Below are positions 1 through 7,204 of a stretch of DNA of 15,193 bases, in pieces. The stretch comes from Cyclostephanos tholiformis (lineage: Eukaryota; Bacillariophyta; Thalassiosirophyceae; Thalassiosirales; Thalassiosiraceae). How positions within the stretch are numbered: position 1 is the first letter of the stretch; each line of letters starts with the position of its first letter. Location of the stretch: contig JALLPB010000535.1 in NCBI GenBank assembly GCA_036939975.1, positions 1 to 15,193 on the forward strand. Direction: 5' to 3'. The position numbers and the translations under genes are program-made. Under the pieces are notes generated by a model. It saw only the letters and a program-made list of their open reading frames with translations, searched no databases and was not told the origin of the DNA.

Positions 1-50
<50 letters not shown>
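1..50. repeat. Poly-G tract at window start
   Basis: There are fifty consecutive G residues, followed by AAAGG. In the frame of gene 1 this would encode glycines. A homopolymer of this length is hard to sequence or assemble and may be an artefact or a true G tract. Other shorter G/C tracts occur through the window. Confidence 0.9.
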
Positions 51-51
<1 letters not shown>

Positions 52-2706
52 AAGGTGGACGCGAATCGAGGAGGATGGCACCGCCGACCATATCGGACAT
101 CATGGACGAACGAGACGAGATGGACATGATGGCGCCGACGAACGTGAATCGGATGTATGGGGGCGTAGTCGAAACGACGACGACGATGGTGCGATTGCGA
201 CTACTACTGCCGAGACGACGTCGTCGTCGTTGTCGTCGACGACGACGACAACGACATTTCGCCGTAACGCCGCGTTGGCGGAACTAGCGCGGGTGTCCGG
301 GACGTACCGCATCGGAGCGGATGGAGCGGTCCCCCCCCCGATGCCTACGTCGTCGTCGACGAACGATGGAGGATCGATGGGACGACGCCTACTTAGGTCG
401 TTGGGGTACAGATCGCGATTGGGGATAGCGTTCGTGCCCACGGGGGGGGACGACGGGGGGGGAGGACGATGATTGATAAAACTATGATCGACGACGGCGA
501 CAAAGACGACGAAAATGACGAATCGCTCCTCGCGCTACACGCTCACGAGGCGAGATGGCTGGCATCGAGGCGATTGCGCGCCATACGCCTGCCGAGCTTG
601 ATGCGCGACGAAGGACGAGGAGGAGGAGGAGGAGGAGGAGGAAAAGGAGGAAAAGGGGGCGGGTCGGCGCTATCCATCCCGCCCCCGAAGAATGACTTGC
701 ACGGGATCGGATACGATCCGTTTCGCAATGCACCGGAATTTCGGGAATATCGGGAGAGACGATTAGAGGAAGCACGCAAACGCGGTCGTGGGGGTGGGGA
801 TGACGACAACGGCAGAGGCGGAAAAGGAGGAGGTGGGGCTGGTAAGAGAAGGGGGGGGACGGGTGGGGGGAATCGCTATTTCACGAATGACCTGAAAGAC
901 GGACGTTGTCCGTGGGACAAGGATATTTGCGACGATGACGACGACGACGACAAGGATGACGCTGGCGATCATATCGATGGCCGGGGGGGAGGCGATCGTC
1001 ATAAAAATTCGCATTCGCAGCATCATTACGCGGCGGATAGGGACTATTCCGACCTCGTGGGCACGAAAGACTCGAGCGGATTCGCGCTCGACGACGACGA
1101 CGACGCCCACGCGTATGACGACGACGATAACGACGGTAGGAGAAGAGCGGATGGGGGAAGTCGTCCTGGCCGCGGCGGCGATTACAATACGGAAATACAC
1201 TCGCCGGAGGCGTCGGAGGACGAGGGAAATGAGATCGACGGCGGAAACGACGGACTGTTCGGCGGATCGAGCGAGGTCAGGAGGGATAAAGGGAGGAGGG
1301 CCACCGCGGGGGGGGAGGAACGGGGTGCTAATAATGCCGATGCGTGGAGTGCCTGGGGCATCGGTATGGGAGGCGGCGAGATCGCTGCGTCGAAGATGTC
1401 TACAATGGACGGGAGGCCGCCGCTATCAGGATTTTCGCTCGGTAGACGGGCCGCTTCCGACGGGAGCAGCGTCGTTGACGCACGACCCGGAACGGATGCT
1501 CCTCGGCGATGGAGGGGCCCGTTGCCGCCGGTGGGATACGTTCTGAAACGGCACGTCTTCGATGTCGCCGATGTAGCTGCCGCCGCAGGCGACGCATTTC
1601 GGGCGAAGGCTACGAAAGACGGCGCGGACTGCGGGTTGGGTCTGATACTGCAGCGACGGCGAGAGGAACGCCAGCCTCGGTCGTTCGTGCCCAGGGTGTT
1701 GCCGTCCGTTGACGACGAGCGACGTGAGCAAAAGCAGTCGGGGAAATTGCTCGCCAGGGATGGTACCGAATTAAATTTCCACGCGGTGCGAGAATCGATG
1801 AAGAATCGATTCGTCGCTTCGTCGACTGAAATTGCGAATGCTACCGACCCCGTCGCTCCTCCTCGGACCGTCGTCGCAGTCGATGATGACGACCACACCT
1901 CAAAGCGGGATCCCGACGAGGAAGAATTCGTGTCGGTCTTCGAGACCGTGTGGGTCCCGACTCGTCTTCTATGCAAGCGATGGAACGTGCCCGTTCCGTC
2001 GACAGTTGGCATGTCCGCCGCGATGGACGTGGGTTCAGTCAGCGAGAGAGGACGGAGGCAAGGAAAAGAGGAGGATTACTTTCGACAAACGGTCTATGAA
2101 CCCGCCGTGGCAGGTCGTCGGAAGGATGTCGGCGGTGAGAGAGGCCTGTCCACGTCGAATATAACGTCGGACGGAGGTGTTATGCCTGTCGCTTTGGACG
2201 ATGAGAGCGACTCCGTGGGTCCGCCGCCGACGCGACCCACTGTCGAGGTCCTTCGATCCATATTCGACGCTGAGTCCGATATGGACATTTCGTCCTCAGA
2301 CGAGGACGAAAGCGACGTTGGCGTAGCCAATATGGTGGGCAGGGATGAAAGTGGTGTAGCCAAAACGAAAGAGGAGGGAGGAAAAGTGGGCGCTACTTCG
2401 AAGCAGAATGGAGACATCACCAACGTCGATAATTTCTGCCCTCCGGACCCGATCGATTCATCCTCATCGTGCGATTTTTCCTCATCAAATAGCAGCCGAT
2501 CGACGATGCGAGGACACAATCGCCATCGTCGTCATCGACGCAGGAGCCGGGGGGATGGCGGGTATGACAAAGAGCGGAAGATACGTGAGCGACGGCATGG
2601 CCGATCCGACAAGGACGAGACCAGAGGATATCACAGCAACGACATGAGGAAGAGAACAAAGAAGAAGAAAAAGAAAAAGACACATCGGTCACATGGGAAG
2701 AGCTAG
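1..2706 (+). CDS. GPATCH1/TOUGH-like G-patch splicing protein, 5' partial, with frame break
   Basis: This is the C-terminal part of a G-patch protein of the GPATCH1 (animals) / TOUGH (plants) family, nuclear proteins tied to spliceosome function. Reading enters from the left edge in the frame of position 2 and runs open to the TGA at 470-472. It contains AVPPPMP, then a G-patch-like segment GRRLLRSLGYRSRLGIAF (about 380-435). From about 469 a second frame continues to the TAG at 2704-2706. That second frame holds family blocks in the expected order: PPPKNDLHGIGYDPFRNAPEFR (near 680-745), PLPPVGYVLKRHVF (near 1518-1560), RLLCKRWNVPVP (near 1959-1995, like LLCKRFNVPDP in human GPATCH1), and PTVEVLRSIF followed by an acidic Ser/Asp stretch (near 2236-2310). 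The tail is basic and Lys/Arg-rich. Gly and Asp low-complexity stretches lie between the blocks. The N-terminal DUF1604 region must lie outside the window. The two frames do not join as written: one base is missing, or two are extra, around the 8-G runs at 442-449 and 455-462. Confidence 0.85.
442..468 (+). other. Frame break in G-patch gene at paired 8-G runs
   Basis: The G-patch segment is in the frame of position 2, which ends at 470-472, while all downstream conserved blocks are in the frame of position 1. Between them lie two runs of eight G (442-449 and 455-462). Upstream, the second frame is closed by TAG at 394-396. So the switch must occur between about 397 and 470. A length error in either run is the simplest cause; a short intron is less likely because no credible GT-AG pair of normal length fits. 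Confidence 0.6.
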
Positions 2707-2880
2707 CAAGAATTGAGCGTTTTTTATATTTCTCAAATGCGACGTGGAAAATACTACTGATATTTGTTACTCTTAACAACTAGACATTTCATCACTTTTT
2801 TTGCACAGTGGGATATTGAAGGTCTTTTTTATCAAAACAAATGACATCGCTAACCCCATCGGAGTAACGCCAACCCGAAA
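2707..2880. other. Convergent intergenic region, genes 1 and 2
   Basis: This is the 3' flank of the G-patch gene (+) and of the coiled-coil gene (-). It is T-rich with short T runs (2721-2725, 2797-2802, 2824-2829). I see no gene, RNA or clear poly(A) signal in it. Confidence 0.6.
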
Positions 2881-3685
2881 TCAATAATCGAGATTCCCAT
2901 CAACGACGCGACGCTCCCATTTGTCACGATTGGACGACGCCGTTTGCTGCTGCTCCCTCGCATCGTTCAACGCTGATCTCTCGGACGCTTTCTGTGCACA
3001 CAAGAGAAATAAAGGGGGCATCAGCGTGTGCGAGGGATCCATCCGGGGAGGGGGGGGGGGGATAAAAATTCGCGGTCATCGTCCATCTCACCTTGGCGAG
3101 CACGCTCTTGATCTGCATCCCCAACGCCATCGTCTCCTCGTCGTCCTCCTCCTCCCTCCTATCCAATTCCATGAATCCCATCGTTATTCTATCCCTCTCG
3201 AGTCGCATCTCGTCCATATCGCGTACGTGACGTGCCGTCCTTTCCTTGAGGCAATTCAACCTCTCCGCGCGTAGTCGTCTCCTTCGTTTTGCCGATTCGA
3301 GCTTGCGCTCCAACATGATCTTGTACAAAGACGTCGACACGTCGTGCTCCGCGTACACCTTAGCGTCGACATTCGCGAATGTCAATTCGAGATCGCGCGC
3401 CCTACTTCGCAATCGATTGATATCCTTACGCAGTTCGATCATCTCGCCGTCGAGGCGATTCGCGTCCTCGGATGCGCGATGACGATCGAGCTCGGTGCCG
3501 TGTCTCGACCGAACGGCGGATAGGAGACGAATTCTGACCTCCGTCGTCATTGATATTTCGTTCTCGAGGTCGGACTCGGCCCGTTGAAGACGTGATAGGA
3601 GTTCCTCGAGATTGGCGAGCTCCGACGTCAGGGCGTTGTTGCGCTCCTGGATGCGACTTGCCACCGCGGCGAGGGAATGGTTCAT
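2881..3685 (-). CDS. Coiled-coil protein of unknown function, two exons
   Basis: Exon 1 is 3685-3092 (ATG at 3685-3683, 198 codons). The intron is 3091-2992 (100 bases), with donor AAG|GTGAGA and acceptor TGCACAG. Exon 2 is 2991-2881 and ends in TGA. The junction is in phase 0 and the joined protein is 234 residues. Without splicing the frame runs into a C-rich, proline-coding stretch. With splicing it stays hydrophilic: exon 2 begins KASERSALNDAREQQQ and ends DGNLDY. Nearly the whole protein is charged, helical and heptad-like, with no Pro until the C-terminus (LTSELANLEELLSRLQRAES; DGEMIELRKDINRLRSRARD; KLESAKRRRRLRAERLNCLK). No signal peptide or membrane segment is visible. I cannot assign a family; scaffold, centrosomal or flagellar roles are possible but unsupported. 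It shares a divergent promoter region with gene 3. Confidence 0.75.
3045..3061 (-). repeat. Poly-C tract in intron of coiled-coil gene (sense strand)
   Basis: On the plus strand this is GGGGAG followed by eleven G, which is a C-rich pyrimidine tract on the transcribed strand. It lies between donor (3091) and acceptor (2992). Confidence 0.7.
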
Positions 3686-3983
3686 TGGGCGGGGACGGAG
3701 AGGGTGGATTGGGGCTTTTTTGGGGGGTCAAGAATGGCGACGGAGACTATGGGGTGTCTGCCAGGTCGATGGGGCGAGCGGCGGAGGTACCAGTTCGAGG
3801 AGAGTTCGGAGGTTGTTTGTCTGGCCTCAGAACGATCGTAGTACTAAGTCCGACGTTTGAATAAACGTGCGGTATCTGTTGTCATTTTTTACGTTGACCG
3901 AAGAGGAGAAAAAAAGTCGGCGTCGAGAGCAAAGACCGGCATTGCTTCCCACAACGATCCCCCCCATACATCTACTAAACGAA
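3686..3983. promoter_or_regulatory. Divergent promoter region, genes 2 and 3
   Basis: These 298 bases separate two outward-facing start codons (3685 on -, 3984 on +). They must hold both 5' UTRs and both promoters. Purine-rich stretches such as GGAGGTACCAGTTCGAGGAG lie near 3780-3805. I recognise no specific element. Open frames across it lack conserved features. Confidence 0.5.
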
Positions 3984-4955
3984 ATGGCACGCACATCTAA
4001 GACGGCCAATGGCCGATCCAAGGTTGCGATGGCGTCAACCGCCGCCGTCGCATCGAGGAAGGTTATGAATAAGACGTCTTTCGCCGCCCCGAAGAGGGGG
4101 ACGAAGTCATCGTCCCCCGCCGCCGTCGATGAGGAGCGGCCCGCGAAGATTCCTCGTGTAGCGACATCGAAGAATAAGGCGTCGTCCGGCCCCCCATCGT
4201 CGTCTCTCGCTCCCGCCGATGCAGTCGTTCCAAAGGCGCGGAGTCGCGCGGCATTGAGAAACATTTCGACCAACCACTGCAACAAAAACAACAAAGTCGA
4301 TTATCCCGTTGATGACAACGAGAATAAAATCTGCAAGACGATCGAGAAGAAGAAGAAGGAGGGCACGACGAAGAAGAAGACGACGACTGCCGCTACCACC
4401 GCCCGAGACGGTCAGAGCCGCGCTAGCACGGCCGACGCCATCGTCGACGAGGAGGAGGATGGCACCACCACAACCGGAAGCGAGTCCGATACCGACGAGG
4501 ACGAGGGGGAGAGCGATTACGAAGAACCGACGATGGCCTCCAAGAAGACGAAGACGAAGACGACGAAGACCAAGGCAGCCTCCAAAGCCTCCGATGCCAC
4601 GTCCGAGAAGAAGAACGGCCGCGACGGCGGCGCCATTAAAAAGTCATCGTCATCTGCGTCGCGCGGGAGGGGAGAAAAGACGACGAATACGGCGGCGGCT
4701 AGGGCGAAGGTGAAGGAGGGAGGGGTATTCATTCTCGAGGCCACAGAGAAGGTCGTCGTGGATACCGGAAGTACTACCGAGGTCATCATGATGCCGAACG
4801 TCACGCGTAAGTTTGCCAAGGAGGATACGAACGGCGTCGAGTTCGACAACGTCCATGGTGGATACGTGCACGGGCCAACAACGAATATGTACGAAGAGGA
4901 GTACCGCGCCAACTCTAACGACGATTGGAGGTGCATGAGCGCCGTGGACTGGTAA
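3984..4955 (+). CDS. Lys/Ser-rich disordered protein, probably nuclear, with destruction-box-like motif
   Basis: The ATG at 3984 (context ACGAAATGGC) gives 323 residues to TAA at 4953-4955. The frame is open further upstream but has no better ATG. The first 240 residues are low complexity and charged: basic AT-hook-like and NLS-like clusters (MARTSKTANGRSK, KKKKEGTTKKKTT, KKTKTKTTKTKAASK) and one acidic block (DTDEDEGESDYEEP). Residues 88-97 read RAALRNISTN, close to the cyclin-type destruction box RxxLxxI/VxN, although Asn is one place late. The last 80 residues are different: GGVFILEATEKVVVDTGSTT, then Tyr/Asn-rich sequence ending CMSAVDW; this looks like the conserved part. Family not recognised. 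The TGG|TAAGGGG at the stop also resembles a splice donor (G|GTAAGG), so a further exon is possible. Confidence 0.7.
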   Translation: MARTSKTANGRSKVAMASTAAVASRKVMNKTSFAAPKRGTKSSSPAAVDEERPAKIPRVATSKNKASSGPPSSSLAPADAVVPKARSRAALRNISTNHCNKNNKVDYPVDDNENKICKTIEKKKKEGTTKKKTTTAATTARDGQSRASTADAIVDEEEDGTTTTGSESDTDEDEGESDYEEPTMASKKTKTKTTKTKAASKASDATSEKKNGRDGGAIKKSSSSASRGRGEKTTNTAAARAKVKEGGVFILEATEKVVVDTGSTTEVIMMPNVTRKFAKEDTNGVEFDNVHGGYVHGPTTNMYEEEYRANSNDDWRCMSAVDW

Positions 4956-5371
4956 GGGGAGAGGGATTGCGCGTGGTTCATGTGACGTGGTGTCCGATGT
5001 TGTCTATATATATATAAATATATTCGTTTATGTTCATTTGTACGGGGTAGTAGTTGTCTGTTCGTGACATAATTCATAATTTCTATGTTCTCCTTTGGAA
5101 GGGGAATGCATCCAGAGAGCCTTCTCCGTCGTGGCGCTATACTCAATATTACATATCAACTGTGCACAGATTACCCATACGAGTAACATATCGTGGACGT
5201 CTTCGCGACTCTATGCACTATAAACCTTATTAAATTTTACGAAGCGACATTCATTCGTCCCACCGGCACAAATTTCCAATTCGTGCAATGCTCCCTCCTT
5301 CGCATGACTTTATGACAATGCGCGATTTGGTCACGTTGCTCCCGATGTGGTGATCGCCCGCGGCGCGTCTC
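4956..5371. other. Convergent intergenic region, genes 3 and 4
   Basis: This is the 3' flank of both neighbours. It contains a TA-rich run (TATATATATATAAATATATT, about 5004-5023), suitable for 3' UTR or polyadenylation control but not specific. I see no supported gene; open frames on the minus strand are continuations of shadows of gene 3. Confidence 0.55.
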
Positions 5372-6586
5372 TCACTCTTCCATCCAGTGCCCAAACCTCG
5401 ATCCCTTCTTCACACGGATAACGTTTTTCTCCGCGACGGCATCCTCGGCGGTAGAATCCTCCAAGGGCGCATCGGCAACCTCATCACCCACGACGGCATC
5501 CTCGGCGTTCGCATCCTCCGACGACGCATCGGTAACCTCATCGTCCACGTCGGCATCCTCGGCGGTCGCATCGTCGTCCGAGGAAGCGTCAATGACCTCA
5601 TCGTCCGCGTCGGCATCCTCGGGAGTGGCATCCTCCAAGGAAGCGTCAATAACCTCATCGTCCGCGTCGGCATCCTCGGCGGTAGAATCCTCCGAGGGCG
5701 CATCGGCAACCTCATCACCCACGACGGCATCCTCGGCGTTCGCATCCTCCGACGACGCATCGGTAANTTGCAACCGGGACGGCCGTCGTCGCATCCTCCC
5801 CTCCCCCCCCCCCCGCGTCGACGGCATCATCCGCCGCCAATGATGCGTCCCCCCCCTCCTCGGTCCAGCAACCGTACATATTCTCGTCGAGGATGCACCG
5901 TCCCTCCGGCGCGCACCACCTGCCCGGCGTGCAACTGCTGCACGCGAAGTCGACGTTGTTAATCCTATCCGGATAGCATCGAACGCGGTCGTAATCGATG
6001 TAATACCTCGGATGCTTGTCGGGCCAGAATGCATCCTGACGATTTATCCTATTGAAGCATATGTTGGGCCTGTTCCCGGTGCAGTACGGGAAGAGGGATA
6101 TGTCGCATGGACCGTATATTCGCTTACCGTCCTCCGAGGTCGTCTCCTGGAGGCATTCGTCCCTGTCGTAGTCGAACCGTTCCTTCCCGAGCATGGCCTT
6201 CAATATCTCCTCGTTCGGATCGTTTAATGAACGACGGGGGGATCGTATGCCTCGCTCGTGCGTCGGCGACGATCCTCGCAGGCCCTGTTCGTAATATTTT
6301 CCATGCGTTGGGCGACGACGAGGTGCGGCGATGGGCGAGATGAGGGTACATCGTGTCGAAGAAAGACAGAGAGAGAAAGAGAGAAGAAGAAGAAGAAGAA
6401 CAAAAAACGATGGTCGCGCAGTACAACTACGACCAAAAAACGCGTATGAAAAATCATTATCAACGACGAGATCAAACTCACTTCCGTCTCCCCGATTACA
6501 TCCCCAATCAACAATCGTGCATTGCTAAATCTGACCGCGACGACGGTGGCGACTGTATACGATAACAATAGCGATTTGCTTGGCAT
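5372..6586 (-). CDS. Secreted ten-cysteine protein with acidic tandem repeats, two exons
   Basis: Exon 1 is 6586-6482 (35 codons from ATG). It encodes a signal peptide with a hydrophobic core, SLLLSYTVATVVAV, and a likely cut after RFSNA (residue 23). The intron is 6481-6285 (197 bases), with donor GAA|GTGAGT and acceptor GAACAG. Exon 2 is 6284-5372 in the same phase, ending TGA. Residues about 79-174 hold ten cysteines and many aromatics (DECLQE, GPCDISLFPYC, NICFNRI, ACSSCTPGRWC, MYGCW), consistent with a disulfide-bonded extracellular domain. After a Gly/Asp linker come about six units of about 19 residues rich in D, E and A (pattern DAS-ED-ATAEDADADDEV), then a basic end (IRVKKGSRFGHWMEE). 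The single N at 5767 changes frame. Omitting it brings the two parts into one frame; it may instead mark a gap in the repeats. I do not recognise the family; calcium-binding or cell-wall or extracellular-matrix roles are guesses. It shares a divergent promoter region with the LRR gene. Confidence 0.75.
5437..5766 (-). repeat. Coding tandem repeat (about 57-60 bases) with a near-identical 99-base duplication
   Basis: About six units of 57-60 bases encode acidic 19-20-residue repeats. Superimposed on this, 5437-5535 and 5668-5766 match over 99 bases with a single difference that I could find (CCAAGG against CCGAGG), an offset of 231 bases. The second copy ends exactly at the N (5767), where the first copy continues in the repeat. 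This indicates recent duplication, and probably collapse or a gap in the assembly. Confidence 0.85.
5767..5767. other. Ambiguous base (N), probable assembly gap inside repeat
   Basis: The single N sits at the end of the 99-base duplication and at a change of reading frame in the secreted-protein gene. Its position suggests an unresolved join of unknown size rather than one unread base. Confidence 0.6.
6361..6400 (-). repeat. Pyrimidine microsatellite in intron of secreted-protein gene
   Basis: The plus strand reads GA/GAA repeats, so the transcribed strand carries CTT and CT repeats. The tract lies in the 197-base intron between donor 6481 and acceptor 6285 and probably serves as, or derives from, a polypyrimidine tract. 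Confidence 0.75.
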
Positions 6587-6760
6587 GGTTTGGATCAATG
6601 AAGCAGTGTCTCTGGGGGGGGGGGTAGGGGGCGGGTGGTCGTGTTCGTCCAGAGTTGATAGGGTCGGTCAAACAGAGTTGCCATTATTTTTCGTATATCG
6701 TTCTGTTGTGGTGGGCGGGGAACCGGAAGTAAGTATGGTGGGGGGCGGCATATCTCTTTC

Positions 6761-6771
6761 TTTGGCGGGAA
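6761..6771 (+). promoter_or_regulatory. E2F/DP-like site TTTGGCGGGAA
   Basis: TTTGGCGGGAA closely resembles the E2F/DP consensus (TTTSSCGC, with classic sites TTTGGCGGGAAA). It lies in a divergent promoter, 175 bases upstream of gene 4's ATG and 434 bases upstream of the LRR ATG. A short match like this can arise by chance. Confidence 0.25.
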
Positions 6772-7095
6772 GAATGAAGTCGCTCCTGCTACGTAGGAAT
6801 AGTAATAACTGAAAACAAAGTTCCATCCGACCGTCGGTCGAGCGAGCGTTGAGTTTTTTTCCTCGAGAGAGAGGGGGCGGTGCGCGGTGCGCCTTTCAAA
6901 CGAGAGCTTTTCTCAAACTGGCCACCGCCGAGCGAGGGAGCGCTTTTCAACGTTTCGATCAAAACCGTCTCTGGACCTACTCACATTAGATTGATTGGAG
7001 TGTGCGATATCGACTGCAATGTGATGGACGTGTATAATATTATCCAATATGGATCTCCCACTCCAATAATATAGCATGGCCATTACTATTTCGTG

Positions 7096-7112
7096 AAAAA
7101 AAAAAAAAAAAA
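7096..7112. repeat. Poly-A tract upstream of LRR gene
   Basis: Seventeen A residues are followed by an AT-rich ATT repeat, about 95 bases before the LRR start codon. It could be a nucleosome-depleted promoter element or a simple slippage tract. Confidence 0.7.
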
Positions 7113-7204
7113 TCAATACCGATATTATTATTATTATCATTATTATTCTGTAGGCATCGATCCGCCCCGAGGGAGGCAAAAAACGATAAAGTACCCATAA
7201 TATC

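Larger units (their letters stand above)
6587..7204. promoter_or_regulatory. Divergent promoter region, secreted-protein and LRR genes
   Basis: These 618 bases lie between outward-facing ATGs (6586 on -, 7205 on +). The region contains a G-rich patch (about 6616-6640), an E2F-like site (6761-6771), paired GCGCCTTTCAAACG / GCGCTTTTCAACG elements (near 6888 and 6941), a run of 17 A (7096-7112) and an ATT-rich stretch (7120-7147) just before the LRR start. Open frames inside it start without conserved sequence and I do not call them genes. Confidence 0.5.

Noticed and set aside
1182..2012. 276-codon open frame on the minus strand
   Set aside because: It lies wholly opposite conserved G-patch-protein sequence and has Ser/Arg/Pro-rich composition from the reverse complement of GAC/GAG-rich coding DNA.
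4517..5146. 209-codon open frame on the minus strand
   Set aside because: It is antisense to the Lys-rich gene and runs into its 3' flank; no conserved motif or plausible start context.
5437..5766. Repeats as a CRISPR array
   Set aside because: Units are contiguous coding repeats of acidic residues without unique spacers, in a eukaryotic gene.
6522..7074. Open frames inside the 6587-7204 divergent region
   Set aside because: They are short, Gly/Ser-rich or unconserved, and overlap promoter-like sequence; no splice signals link them to the LRR gene.
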